Positions 1-8,027 of a DNA stretch of 31,028 nt are shown in pieces. The translations under genes were made by a program, and so were the position numbers. Position 1 is the first letter of the stretch. The number at the start of each line of letters is the position of its first letter. Source of the DNA: CAZJFC01 sp964545245 (GTDB lineage Bacteria > Pseudomonadota > Alphaproteobacteria > Rickettsiales > 21-14-0-20-44-7). Below the pieces are notes generated by a model. The model was given only the letters and a program-made list of their open reading frames with translations. It did not search any database and was not told the origin of the DNA. The stretch is taken from contig CAZJFC010000017.1 of NCBI GenBank assembly GCA_964545245.1, forward strand, positions 1-31,028. The letters run 5' to 3'.

Positions 1-275
1 CTGTCCGGGCGGATGGTCACCACTTCATATTCATCGCCGCCGATGGTGAAGCCGTCACCGGTGGCGATTTCCGGAACATCAGCGGTGCGAACCGATAGCA
101 CGGGGTGGTTGGCCACCACTTCTACCGATTCGCCGCCCACCAGTTCTGAATAGGCCTGAAACATCCCTGATACCGGGCGGGTGGCTCCCCCTTGCGGGGA
201 ATAGAGCACCTCCCGCCCGTCCAGCGTTTCAAGCAGCGTGAGATGGTGGCCGTGCATGTCATCCATGAACGCCAT
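1..275 (-). CDS. Putative phage head-tail joining protein, partial (C-terminus beyond window)
   Basis: The frame opens at an ATG at 275 and stays open to the window edge (about 91 residues, no stop). It begins MAFMDDMHGHHLTLLETLDG and later has VRTADVPEIATGDGFTIGGDEYEV. The pattern of a residue stretch reporting 'above/below' limits followed by a GD-x-hydrophobic-TIGG segment resembles lambda gpFII-type head-tail joining proteins, small subunits that cap the filled head and receive the tail. Its ATG overlaps the stop of the decoration-protein gene by one base (TGATG), so it is translationally coupled to it. The position just after the capsid and DUF2190 genes is where lambdoid phages put this protein. 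The assignment comes from position and a weak sequence resemblance, and the missing C-terminus prevents a length check. Confidence 0.55.
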   Translation of the reverse strand, partial: MAFMDDMHGHHLTLLETLDGREVLYSPQGGATRPVSGMFQAYSELVGGESVEVVANHPVLSVRTADVPEIATGDGFTIGGDEYEVVTIRPD

Positions 276-604
276 CACAGCCCCACATTAAGCAGCACTT
301 GCGCGTTGCTATCGCCGGAAGCTGCTGCCGCTGCCGCCACACCGATCAGCGTGTTATCCGTAGCTGTGGTGGTGACTTCGCTTTCGCTCTCGTCCCAATA
401 CAGCTTTGCGCCTTGTGTCACCGCGCCGCTGGCCTTGGGAATGCTGAACACGCCGCAAATATGCACCGCACCGGTTTTGCCATTGGCGATGTCGGTTTTG
501 GCAACAGCGCCAATGCTGCCGATCAGCACAAACTGGCCGGAGGTAATATCCGCGCCAGCGGTATAGTTGAGGGTTTTACCCTCCTGAACATAGTTGGTAG
601 CCAT
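275..604 (-). CDS. DUF2190-family phage capsid decoration (cement-like) protein
   Basis: This 109-residue protein starts MATNYVQEGKTLNYTAGADI and contains the repeated small-residue turns typical of DUF2190 (TSGQFVLIGSIGAVAKTDIA, then a GVFSIPKASG and GAKLYWDE segment). Members sit directly after major capsid genes in many phages and are thought to be decoration or accessory capsid proteins, comparable in position to lambda gpD/gpFI. An AGGAG lies about 6 bases before the ATG at 604, which supports this start. The end overlaps the next gene by one base. Between this gene and the capsid gene an antitoxin gene is inserted on the other strand. The family call is firm. The structural role is inferred from family and position. 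Confidence 0.8.
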   Translation of the reverse strand: MATNYVQEGKTLNYTAGADITSGQFVLIGSIGAVAKTDIANGKTGAVHICGVFSIPKASGAVTQGAKLYWDESESEVTTTATDNTLIGVAAAAAASGDSNAQVLLNVGL

Positions 605-615
605 GAGATTTCTCC

Positions 616-643
616 TTTAATGCGAGTTGGTTGGTGTTATAAT
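616..643 (+). promoter_or_regulatory. Predicted sigma70-type promoter of the Phd-like antitoxin
   Basis: A perfect TATAAT lies at 638-643, with a weak -35 (TTTAAT, 616-621) 16 bases upstream. Transcription would begin near 650, just ahead of the AGGAGGTG ribosome binding site and the ATG at 667. The local sequence GGTGTTATAATT is very similar to GGTGTATAATT in the parD promoter at about 4480, which suggests related, independently expressed cassettes. Confidence 0.5.
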
Positions 644-666
644 TTTCTGAGAATTAGGAGGTGCCG

Positions 667-831
667 ATGAAAACCGTTTCCATAAATGACGCGCAGAAAA
701 ACTGGCCAGCCCTGCTTGAGCAGGTAAAAACTGAACCCGTTGCCGTACAAAGGCAGGATGGAAAACCAGCTATTCTGCTATCATTTGAAGAATATGAAAG
801 GCTGACGGGAAGCACCTCTACGTCAGCTTAA
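667..831 (+). CDS. Orphan Phd/YefM-like antitoxin
   Basis: This is a 54-residue protein, MKTVSINDAQKNWPALLEQV at the N-terminus, with PVAVQRQDGKPAILLSFEEY in the middle. The order is beta strand, S-x-x-x-A-x-x-N/x-W/F-x-x-L-L helix, then 'I-x-R-x-G-K-P-x-x-x-L-x-S-x-E-x-Y', which is the DNA-binding fold of Phd/YefM antitoxins. The C-terminal toxin-wrapping tail is very short. AGGAGGTG precedes the ATG by about 5 bases, and the gene has its own TATAAT. It lies antisense inside the head operon and its stop shares TTAA (828-831) with the stop of the capsid fusion. No toxin gene is adjacent on either side. It may act as an orphan antitoxin against a toxin elsewhere, or as a transcriptional repressor. 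Confidence 0.75.
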   Translation: MKTVSINDAQKNWPALLEQVKTEPVAVQRQDGKPAILLSFEEYERLTGSTSTSA

Positions 832-2741
832 GCGCCCGGATTTTTATACAGGGTACGGAATTCCAGCGGCGCTGCCGCCGCGTCGATACGCACCTTGTAT
901 TCCACCCCGTCAATCGTCCAGCCGTCTTGCTGGTCAAGGAATGGTGCGGCAATGCCATCCAGATAGCCCACCTCGATAGTGTCGAAGGTGTTCGGGTCAG
1001 CGGCCAGATACCATGCGGTAGTGGACGCATCATCCAGACGTGCATCCACGATGATTTCCGCTGCACCACGCACCGGGTTCGGCACGCGGCTATTGGTTTT
1101 GGATGGATCGGTTTCGGAGGTCATCAGCACCCGCGCCGTATCTTCCTGCGCGGCAGGCACAATCAGGAAGGAAGGCCGGATATTGAGCGTGGCCGAACCG
1201 TCCTTTTGCGTCCGCATAGCAGTGCGCCCAGCGCCGACGCTTGCGGCGGTAATCGCCGTGCCGCTGCTTGCCAGATTATTGTGATTGGCATGGAACAGCG
1301 CCACACTGTCACTCATCGCCGGGTTATCAATCAGGATGCTGAACACCAGATCACCCACCGTCCGCGCCGCCGCACGCCCCATCTTGCGGGGAATATCGGT
1401 AAAGGCGGTCAGGTCATCATTGATGATCGCTTGGCGGGTGATAGAAAACAGCTTGCCGTAGGTGGCCAGCTTGATGCTTTCCGCCCGTTCGCCAATCGTG
1501 CCGTGCTTGTATTCGCCGCTTTCGGGGATTTCATCCAGCTTCTCAAACACGCCCAGCCCAAAGCGGCTATGGGTTTTGAAATCCGTCAGATTGCCGGTGC
1601 GGGTGAACATCGTAAAGACTTCCTCCGCTTCCTCATAGCCGCGCAGCATGGCCTTGCGGGAATTGTTCTCCAGCAGTTTCGGGAAGTCACTGGTGGAATG
1701 GGTAAAGGCACGCGCCACCAGCTCGCGCTTATCCATATGGGCGGTGCGAATGCCGCGCAGTTCCAGCGATTGCCGCGCCATCTCCAGCAGTGTGTAACCC
1801 ACCAGTTCCGTTGGCTTAACATCCTTGCCAGCGATACCGGCGCGGTAGGCAATGGCGTCTTCAGCGGCGCGGGAGAATTTCTCCACCTCCGTATCGCCCA
1901 CTTCAATGCGCTGATTGCTCGCCACCGGTTCCTCGCGCTTGCCGATTGCCTCCAGCAACAGCTTGCGGGCTTCGCCCACATCCACCGCCGGATCATCAAG
2001 GCACTGGTCACGCAGGGCGATATGATCGCCGTGCTTATCAAACAGGCTGCGGATTTCCGTCCGGCGGGCTTTCTCCGCGTTCAGGGCTTCCTGCCGCACC
2101 TGATCGGCATTCACGGGCGGCGTTGCGGGAATCGCGTTTTCAGCACGTTCCCCGGTTTCTTTGACTGCTTCGGGCATGGTAGTCTCCTTTTTAGGTTGGG
2201 TTGGTTGTGAGGGAAGGCTTTCGGCCTCCAGTTTCCTGCCAATGCCAACGGATGCGTCGGCGGGAATATCGACCAGCGAGATTTCCATCGGCGTCCAGCG
2301 GACGACACGGTAACGGGCTGGTTGGTTTTCGGGTTCTTCAATGAGTTTGCGCTCATGGATGCGGTAGGCCACCGACACGTTACGGAGGATTCCGTCGCGC
2401 ACGTCCTGCCACAGGCCTTCCACCTCAGCGCGTTTGGACAGACGGATTTCCGCATAGCCACGGCCATTTTCAATCCATGCCCGTTCCACCACGCCGATGC
2501 GGTTTTCCCGTTCGCTTCGGTCATGGTTATAAAGCACCGGCGCGGCGTTATTCAGGCGGGAGAAATCCACTTCCTCCGCCGCATGTCCCAGCACTTCCAC
2601 CCACGCATCGCCAAATAGCGACTGGCGGGTGACCGGTTCCTCCGAAGAAAAAGAAAGCCGCACGAGGCGGCTTTCAGTGTCCACGATGGAGCGGGAGGTT
2701 AAATCAATCGTCCTTGTCAGTATTTCCGGTTGGTTTGTCAT
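828..2741 (-). CDS. Prohead protease / major capsid protein fusion
   Basis: This is a 637-residue protein. Residues 1-170 form an HK97-type (S78) prohead protease with candidate catalytic His73 (YNHDRSE) and Ser123 (RNVSVAYRI), followed by the usual MEISLVDIPADASVG strand. Residues about 189-320 are a charged, helical, scaffold-like segment. The rest resembles Mu gpT-type major capsid proteins (IINDDLTAFTDIPRKMGRAA, then ALFHANHNNLA). The protein assembles and matures the procapsid. The open frame extends 40 residues further upstream into the portal gene, but I chose the ATG at 2741 because AGGAGG lies 9 bases before it. It overlaps the portal C-terminus by 38 bases. A second good start lies within the gene at 2177. 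Fusion proteins of this kind are known in several alphaproteobacterial phages. Confidence 0.88.
   Translation of the reverse strand: MTNQPEILTRTIDLTSRSIVDTESRLVRLSFSSEEPVTRQSLFGDAWVEVLGHAAEEVDFSRLNNAAPVLYNHDRSERENRIGVVERAWIENGRGYAEIRLSKRAEVEGLWQDVRDGILRNVSVAYRIHERKLIEEPENQPARYRVVRWTPMEISLVDIPADASVGIGRKLEAESLPSQPTQPKKETTMPEAVKETGERAENAIPATPPVNADQVRQEALNAEKARRTEIRSLFDKHGDHIALRDQCLDDPAVDVGEARKLLLEAIGKREEPVASNQRIEVGDTEVEKFSRAAEDAIAYRAGIAGKDVKPTELVGYTLLEMARQSLELRGIRTAHMDKRELVARAFTHSTSDFPKLLENNSRKAMLRGYEEAEEVFTMFTRTGNLTDFKTHSRFGLGVFEKLDEIPESGEYKHGTIGERAESIKLATYGKLFSITRQAIINDDLTAFTDIPRKMGRAAARTVGDLVFSILIDNPAMSDSVALFHANHNNLASSGTAITAASVGAGRTAMRTQKDGSATLNIRPSFLIVPAAQEDTARVLMTSETDPSKTNSRVPNPVRGAAEIIVDARLDDASTTAWYLAADPNTFDTIEVGYLDGIAAPFLDQQDGWTIDGVEYKVRIDAAAAPLEFRTLYKNPGA
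2175..2188 (-). promoter_or_regulatory. Internal ribosome binding site and start codon inside the protease-capsid gene
   Basis: On the minus strand AAGGAGA (complement of 2183-2188 and flank) is followed after 5 bases by an in-frame ATG at 2177-2175 (codon 189 of the fusion, MPEAVKETGE). This falls exactly between the protease domain and the scaffold/capsid part. Initiation here would give a protease-free scaffold-capsid protein of about 449 residues. Confidence 0.6.
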
Positions 2742-4227
2742 CGGATGGTTCCTCCTTTTGGGTTTTGCCGTGCGTGCTGGTACTGAAGGTGATGCCTGCC
2801 TCCGTTTCCTGCTCGCGTTCCTGTTTGATTTGCTCGAATACGTCCTGCGGATTGCCGCCACGCTCGCGCACCACCTGCGACCGCGACTTAAAGCCTGCCG
2901 CCACCGCTTTTTCCTCTGCGTTTACCTCACGCTGCGGGTCAATCCACGGCATGATGGGTCCTTGGAAGCTGGCTTTCTTCAGCGAACGCGGGTTGATGCT
3001 GCCCTCGGCTATGGTGATCTGCCCGGACAGCACCGCCATATCGACGAACCGTTCCCAGATAGGATGCACACAGCGTTCAATGAAATAATCGCGCAGTACG
3101 CCGTAATGGATGGATTGTTCCACCAGTTCCTGACGCTGGGCGCTGTAGGTGCCGTTGTAATCCTTGGCGATACTGGAAAAGCCGGTGGCCGTTCCCGCCG
3201 CCACCGCCCGCAGCTGTGAATTGCGGAATTGCTCCAGCATGGCATTTGGGCGATTGCTATCAATCATGCCGATTTCCTCACCGGGCAGGAGATTGTCAAA
3301 AATCATCCCCGGCTGCATTTTCATCAGGCGGTTGCCCGCGCCATCCACCTGCGTGGAACTCATTGGCGCATCCAGATTCTTGCGCACATAGGCGCAAATG
3401 CTGGCCGCGACCTTTGCCGCCAGCCGCTCGGAAAGCTCATAATCCTTAATATCCTCCATGCGCGTCATCACGCTGGCGAAGATGGAAACGCCCCGCGTCT
3501 GCGCGATGCGGTCAGCGGTTTTCAGGTGGATGATTTTCTCCGCCGGATAGCGCTTCACATCGCGTTTGGTCACAAAATTATGCCGGTCACCCGGATGATC
3601 TTTGTAGAGGAAATAGGCACGCGGCTTGCGCCATGCGTTCTTTTCCACTCCGTGGATGATGCGTTTGCGTTCGTCATGGTAATCAAAAGGCAGATAATCG
3701 GCCTCAATGAGTTCCAGCGAATACGGCACCAGCGTGCCATGATCGAGCGCCGCACCCGTGCCTTCGATATGCTTTACCAGCACTTCGCCATCGCGGAACC
3801 AGCACCGCGCCAGCAGGCGCAGCATATGGTTCCAGTGTAATTCCCACGTCACTTCCGGGAAGCGAATCCATTCCTCCCACAGTTCCACCAGCTGCTCGTT
3901 GATTTCCTTGGCCAGCTCGCCACCGGCACGCTTGACCTGCGGCTCAATGGTAATCCCGCGCCCGACCACATTATTGACAAGGCAGTTCAGCACGCCCCGC
4001 GCCAGATCGTGGTTTTCATCCAGATAGCGGGCTTGCAGGCGCAGTGATTCCCCGGCGCGTTCCACCACCGCGTCGCCGCTGCCCGGATCGGTTTTGATTT
4101 TCCGCAGGCGCGAGGGCTGGGCAGCTTCATAGGCACGCTGGGCATGGAGAATCTTCCGCGCCGTATCGCGGCGCAGTGCCGCCTCCGGTGAGAACATCTC
4201 AATGGTTCTGTCGAGTAAATTAGTCAT
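2704..4227 (-). CDS. Phage portal protein, lambda gpB family
   Basis: This 507-residue protein forms the dodecameric ring at the capsid vertex through which DNA is packaged and where the tail attaches. Evidence is the lambda-portal-like order: an N-terminal helix-rich part with ARYLDENHDLARGVLNCLVN and the NNVVGRGITIEPQV strand, the middle RDGEVLVKHI and LELIEADYLP segments, and later KIIHLKTADRIAQTRGVSIF and SSIAKDYNGTYSAQRQE. Its length is normal for the family (lambda gpB has 533). The ATG at 4227 overlaps the stop of the gpW-like gene by 8 bases, which suggests coupled translation. The charged C-terminal tail overlaps the start of the protease-capsid gene. Confidence 0.92.
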   Translation of the reverse strand: MTNLLDRTIEMFSPEAALRRDTARKILHAQRAYEAAQPSRLRKIKTDPGSGDAVVERAGESLRLQARYLDENHDLARGVLNCLVNNVVGRGITIEPQVKRAGGELAKEINEQLVELWEEWIRFPEVTWELHWNHMLRLLARCWFRDGEVLVKHIEGTGAALDHGTLVPYSLELIEADYLPFDYHDERKRIIHGVEKNAWRKPRAYFLYKDHPGDRHNFVTKRDVKRYPAEKIIHLKTADRIAQTRGVSIFASVMTRMEDIKDYELSERLAAKVAASICAYVRKNLDAPMSSTQVDGAGNRLMKMQPGMIFDNLLPGEEIGMIDSNRPNAMLEQFRNSQLRAVAAGTATGFSSIAKDYNGTYSAQRQELVEQSIHYGVLRDYFIERCVHPIWERFVDMAVLSGQITIAEGSINPRSLKKASFQGPIMPWIDPQREVNAEEKAVAAGFKSRSQVVRERGGNPQDVFEQIKQEREQETEAGITFSTSTHGKTQKEEPSDDKPTGNTDKDD

Positions 4228-4447
4228 CGCTGAAATCCGCCAAGGCTGCTTGCTGGTTGTTTTGAATCACTTGCTGGAAGGCCTGCACGCGCCGCTCCCA
4301 ATACTGAATCTGCTCCCGAATCTCGCGGGTATTGGCGAGCGTCAGGCTGCGCCCGTTCATGGAATAGCTCTGGCCTTTGGCCACAGCCAAATCCGCCGCA
4401 ATCCACGCATCTAGCGCGGTTTGCGCCTGAGAAAGTGTTAATACCAT
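4220..4447 (-). CDS. gpW-like head-tail connector protein
   Basis: This 75-residue protein has the gpW pattern: an N-terminal helix (LSQAQTALDAWIAADLAVAK), a short beta hairpin (SYSMNGRSLTLAN), and a second helix (REIREQIQYWERRVQAFQQV). Lambda gpW (68 residues) binds the portal ring after packaging and prepares the head for tail joining. Position immediately before the portal gene matches lambda order (A, W, B). AAGGA lies 9 bases before the ATG. The gene lies between the parDE promoter region and the portal gene. Confidence 0.8.
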   Translation of the reverse strand: MVLTLSQAQTALDAWIAADLAVAKGQSYSMNGRSLTLANTREIREQIQYWERRVQAFQQVIQNNQQAALADFSDD

Positions 4448-4459
4448 TGATGTCCATCC

Positions 4460-4488
4460 TTGCTATTTTTGGTTATCTGGTGTATAAT
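4460..4488 (+). promoter_or_regulatory. Predicted parDE promoter with possible ParD operator repeats
   Basis: TTGCTA (4460-4465) and TATAAT (4483-4488) are separated by 17 bases. Two direct copies of TTGGTTAT (4469-4476 and 4488-4495) flank the -10, and TATAA/TTATA (4483-4487 and 4492-4496) forms a short dyad. Ribbon-helix-helix antitoxins normally bind such repeats to repress their own operon. That use here is inferred. Confidence 0.6.
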
Positions 4489-4513
4489 TGGTTATAAATA
4501 AGGAGTTATGCCT

Positions 4514-4777
4514 ATGAATGTCTCGCTCACACCAGAACTGGAACAGTTCATTGAATCTAAAGTAAAAAGTGGCTTTTATGGCTCTGCCAGCGAAGTTATC
4601 CGCGAAGGCCTGCGCCTTTTGGATGAACAGGAAACCGTCAAGAAAAAGCGCCTTGAAATGCTCAATCTTGAGATCGACAAAGGCCTCGCATCACTCAAGG
4701 CGGGCAGAGTGATTTCGGGCGATGAAGCCTATCGCCAGATCGTAGAACGTCGCGCCTCCTACAAGCAGGCCGAATAA
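4514..4777 (+). CDS. parD: ParD-like ribbon-helix-helix antitoxin
   Basis: This 87-residue protein begins MNVSLTPELEQFIESKVKSG and continues FYGSASEVIREGLRLLDEQE. That is the ParD ribbon-helix-helix: an N-terminal strand for DNA binding, then helices with the conserved (Y/R)-x-S-A-S-E-V-I-R-x-(G/A)-L-R-L-L segment. The C-terminal part wraps the toxin. An ATG 6 bases upstream (4508) is also in frame, but it would leave only 2 bases after AGGAG (4501-4505). The ATG at 4514 has the normal 8-base spacing. The gene is followed by parE with a one-base overlap. The cassette runs against the surrounding late phage operon. Confidence 0.9.
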   Translation: MNVSLTPELEQFIESKVKSGFYGSASEVIREGLRLLDEQETVKKKRLEMLNLEIDKGLASLKAGRVISGDEAYRQIVERRASYKQAE

Positions 4778-5067
4778 TGTACGATTTCGACCTTACACCA
4801 GAAGCTCAGGATGACCTGATTGCTATTCAGGACTACATTGCTCTGGATAATCCGACCGCTGCTGCCCGTGTGATTGATGAATGTTTTGAATCATTTGCAA
4901 AACTTGCTGAATCGCCTTTTATCGGCCACAAGCGGGAGGATTTAACACCACGCGATGTGCGTTTTTGGGGCATATACTCCTATCTGATTATCTATGACGG
5001 CAATACCAAGCCCATTTCCATTGTCCGCGTTTTAAGCGGCTTCCGCGATATTACCTCTCTCCTTTAA
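4777..5067 (+). CDS. parE: ParE-like toxin of the RelE/ParE superfamily
   Basis: This 96-residue protein starts MYDFDLTPEAQDDLIAIQDY and has the family landmarks FAKLAESPFIGHKREDL, VRFWGIYSYLIIYD and the terminal RVLSGFRDITSLL (usual form: R-V-L-H/x-G-x-R-D). ParE toxins typically poison DNA gyrase. The target here cannot be read from sequence. The ATG overlaps the parD stop (TAATG). The stop codon shares TTAA (5064-5067) with the stop of the large terminase on the other strand. The pair probably stabilises the prophage, or it may interfere with other mobile elements. Confidence 0.9.
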   Translation: MYDFDLTPEAQDDLIAIQDYIALDNPTAAARVIDECFESFAKLAESPFIGHKREDLTPRDVRFWGIYSYLIIYDGNTKPISIVRVLSGFRDITSLL

Positions 5068-6904
5068 TTAAAATTCCAGTCATCAAAGCCCATCCAACCA
5101 TCGCTTGCAGGCGTGGCGGGTTCGGGTTTTTGTTTCGTGAGCCGTTCGCGTTCCATCTCCTGCACCAGCGCATCCAGATTCGGGTTCAGGATGTAGAGCG
5201 CCGCCAGCGCGTACACCCGGCAATCCAGCGCCTCGTTGCGTTGCCCTTTGGCCAGCACCCAGTGGCGCGTGGGGTGGCCGTTCACAAACTTGGTTTTCAC
5301 CCGCTCGGATGTTAGCTGCCGGAAATACTCTTCCGGGTATTCCGCCNNNNNNNNNNCGGGAAGTGGCAGTAACCTGCGCCCGGCTGGTGAATCTTCAGCC
5401 GTGCATAGATCATCTGCTTGGCCGTGTCGGTTCCGAGCGTGAACAGCTTCACGCGCTGCTTGTTGGTGCGGCTGAACCGGCTGACCAACGGCCTGCCGAT
5501 TTGCGATGCGCCTTTAATCGCAAACACCCGGTCATGCTCGCGGGCTTTGCAGTATTCATAGACTTTCTGCGTGTAATGCCCGCCGGTGTCGATGCAGGCG
5601 CATCCCACCGAAAGGCTCACCCCGTCGCTACGCTGGAAAGACTGGCGCAACACGCGATCCAAATCCTCCCACAGCTTGGCCTGCGCCGGGTCACCATGCA
5701 GCACATGGTATTGCAAAGACCAGCTTTCCTGACCAACGCCCCAGCCGACAATTTCCGCCTCCAGCCGGTCATCCTGCACGTCCACCCCGGCAGTAATCAC
5801 CACCACGCCCACCGGCACGATGCGCCCCCAGTTCTCTTTGCGACTGAGTAGGCCGGTATGATCCACGCCCTCGGTGGCTTCTTTCCATGTTTCGCCTAAG
5901 CTCGTGTTGACCCACACTTTCAGCGTTTCCGGCAGGCGCTTGGCTTTGAAGAAATTCTCCACCATCTCGCCCCAACGCACCCACGGGCTGTAAAGCTCCG
6001 AGATATGAAAGCCCGCAACGCCCGCAAACTCCGCCTGCGCTCGCCATTCGCCACGCGCCAGCATCCACGGCTTGTCACTGTCTTGCAGCACCGCCGCGCA
6101 ATGCTCGCATTCATAATGCGCCGCGTCCGGGTTTTCGCGGTCGAACTTTACCTGCGTCCAGCGTAGCGTCTGGAACGCGCCGCATTCCGGGCAAGGCACA
6201 AAGAACAGCCGCTGGTCGCTTTGCTGAAAGCGGGCTTCTATCTTGCTTTCGCCCTCAGTCGTCGGCGTGCTGGCCGATACCAGAAGCCGGTTCCAGAAGG
6301 TGGTGGTACGTTTTTGCGCCAGCGAGCCGGGATCACCCTCAGAACCGGCGGAGGTGGGATAGCGATCTTCCTCATCGAGTAGCACAATCCGTATCGGGCG
6401 GCTGGCCAGTGAAGACGGGCTGTTGGCGCCCGCCATAGTCAAATGCCCGCCATTGAATTTCTTATGCAGCAGCGTGTTGTCGCTGTTGCGGCTTTTCGGG
6501 TCTTTGAACAGTTCCGTCAGCGCGTCCGAATCGCGGATCATCGGTGCAAGCCGGTCTTTACTCCAAGCCTCTGCCATCTCCAGCGTGGGTTGGATGAACA
6601 GAATCGGCGATGGGTCTTGGTGAACGAAGTAACCAAGGATATTGTTCAATATCTCGGTTTTGCCGATCTGCGCGGAGGTCATAAACACCACCTCACGCAC
6701 GCCGGGTTCATTCACCGCATCCATCATGCCGCGCTGGTACGGCGCTCGGTCAGTCCGCCACCTTCCGGGTTCGGCGCTTGCTTCCGGGCTTAGTTTTCGG
6801 TTTGCGTCCGCCCACTGGCTTACGGTTAGCTCCGGCGGCGGCATCCACACCTGCCGGACTTTTTGCATCAGCTTCTGGTAAGGGTTCATCATGGGCGAGT
6901 TCAC
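5064..6904 (-). CDS. Terminase large subunit, GpA family (interrupted by an assembly gap)
   Basis: The ATPase-nuclease motor cuts and packages phage DNA. Residues 76-84 (TSAQIGKTE) are the Walker A-like loop. IVLLDEEDRYP (about 173-183) is Walker B. STPTTEGES is the coupling motif. Cys238, Cys241, Cys266 and Cys269 form a zinc ribbon. TAGVDVQDDRLEAEIVGWG opens the nuclease domain. The frame breaks at the N run 5347-5356, after GYCHFP. On the far side another frame continues with AEYPEEYFRQLTSERV and RNEALDCRVYALAALYIL, the standard GpA C-terminus, ending at 5064. The N run has an arbitrary length, so this is very probably one intact gene rather than a frameshift. The start is uncertain: GTG 6904, ATG 6892 and ATG 6889 are all possible. 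It overlaps the small terminase gene. Confidence 0.92.
5347..5356. other. Assembly gap (10 N) inside the large terminase gene
   Basis: Ten N bases replace an unknown number of real bases. The flanking frames encode adjoining parts of one GpA protein but are out of phase across exactly 10 bases, so the true length is not 10. Confidence 0.95.
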
Positions 6905-7337
6905 TCAATGCTTCGTAAATCGCCCGTTTCAGGAACCGCTCAATCTCGGTCGGTTCCTTCAGGGCGGCGATCTGGAAGGCGCTTTTGCTGGGTATGGCAA
7001 GCAGCCGCATCCGGCAGGCGGACACTTGCTGCATCCAGTCATGTTCAATCGTTTCAATCGGAATCAGTTGGTTACGAAGTGCGGCCACTTCGAGTTCGGT
7101 TTTATCGGCCTGCGCCTTAATCAGCCGGGCGCGTTCGTGATGCGTGTCACGCGGCGCGTCGGCATTGCCATAGGCGCGATCCTGCAAATAGCGCACATAG
7201 TGCTGCACACAGCGCACCAGATCGTATTTGCCCTTTTCGGCCTTGGGGATGATGCCATCCCGCGCCAGCTGCTGCACCCGGCGTTCGGTCAGGTTCAGGA
7301 ACCGCGCAATGACTGCTACCTTGTGAAGAATTTGCAT
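6750..7337 (-). CDS. Terminase small subunit, Nu1-like
   Basis: This 195-residue protein has an N-terminal winged helix-turn-helix (LNLTERRVQQLARDGIIPKA, then GKYDLVRCVQHYVRYLQDRA) as in lambda Nu1, which binds cos and hands DNA to the large subunit. A long helical middle (HHERARLIKAQADKTELEVA) and a lysine/arginine-rich tail (about 170-195) follow. AGGA stands 7 bases before the ATG. The 3' end overlaps the large terminase start. The position directly ahead of GpA confirms the role. Lambda Nu1 has 181 residues, so the size fits. Confidence 0.85.
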   Translation of the reverse strand: MQILHKVAVIARFLNLTERRVQQLARDGIIPKAEKGKYDLVRCVQHYVRYLQDRAYGNADAPRDTHHERARLIKAQADKTELEVAALRNQLIPIETIEHDWMQQVSACRMRLLAIPSKSAFQIAALKEPTEIERFLKRAIYEALSELAHDEPLPEADAKSPAGVDAAAGANRKPVGGRKPKTKPGSKRRTRKVAD

Positions 7338-7349
7338 GAGGGGTTCCTA

Positions 7350-8027
7350 TCATGACGTGATAATCCACCCCGCAAACTCTCCAAACCGAAACCATTCCGC
7401 TGCATTCTCTCCGAGTATCGTGGGATCAAGCGGGCGCTGAACGCCGCCGAGTGACAATTCCTTGGCGATGATATGCTCAGGGCTGACACCCGCCGCCACT
7501 TTGCCCGCCAGCGTCAGCCGCCATAGCACTGTGGCCTGATAGCCGGTTGCTGATTCGCATTTATCGACAATCACAATCGCACCACCGGGTTTGAGTGCAG
7601 CGCGGAGCTTGGCGATAAACGCCGCCCGCGCACCCACCGGCATGAACATCATCACGAGGTAACACACAGCCACATCGAACGGTTCGTAATCAAACCGGCA
7701 GGCATCCATCTGCACCAGATGCTCCTTGCCCGGTCCCGAATACTGGCCGCACATTTCCGCGCTTGGCTCAATCGGCACCAGCCGCGCCTGCCGCTGGGTG
7801 AGTGCCGCCTCCAGTGCCTTGCCGATATTGCCGGTGGAAGCGCCAATGTCATAGACCAACCCGCCTTGCGGGATATAATGGCGGGCGATATGCGCCACCG
7901 CGCCAGTCACCAGATCATACCAAGGCAGCTGCTCGCGCACATGCTGGTTGAAACTCTGGGCAACGCCTGCGTGCTCGAACGTCCATTCTTTCGGGATGTC
8001 CATTACGGTGTGGGAAGTGTTGTCCAT
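7350..8027 (-). CDS. Class I SAM-dependent methyltransferase
   Basis: This 225-residue protein has motif I VYDIGASTGNIGKAL (about 58-72), an acidic strand-2 end (LVPIEPSAEM), motif IV FDVAVCYLVMMFMP, and LRAALKPGGAIVIVDKCES. The closest general pattern is the tRNA cmo5U34 methyltransferase/UbiE-like fold, which acts on small molecules or RNA. Nothing visible marks it as a DNA methylase (no DPPY or PCQ motif). The substrate is unknown. It overlaps the HAD-like gene by 25 bases and lies 12 bases before the small terminase gene, so it belongs to the phage late operon. Confidence 0.8.
   Translation of the reverse strand: MDNTSHTVMDIPKEWTFEHAGVAQSFNQHVREQLPWYDLVTGAVAHIARHYIPQGGLVYDIGASTGNIGKALEAALTQRQARLVPIEPSAEMCGQYSGPGKEHLVQMDACRFDYEPFDVAVCYLVMMFMPVGARAAFIAKLRAALKPGGAIVIVDKCESATGYQATVLWRLTLAGKVAAGVSPEHIIAKELSLGGVQRPLDPTILGENAAEWFRFGEFAGWIITS

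Noticed and set aside
927..2210. 427-codon open frame on the plus strand opposite the capsid fusion
   Set aside because: It is the complement of a clear protease-capsid gene and has no family pattern or operon context.
2742..2861. N-terminal 40-residue extension of the protease-capsid fusion
   Set aside because: It overlaps the portal coding region and reads as basic low-complexity sequence. The ATG at 2741 has a strong ribosome site and gives the expected protease N-terminus.
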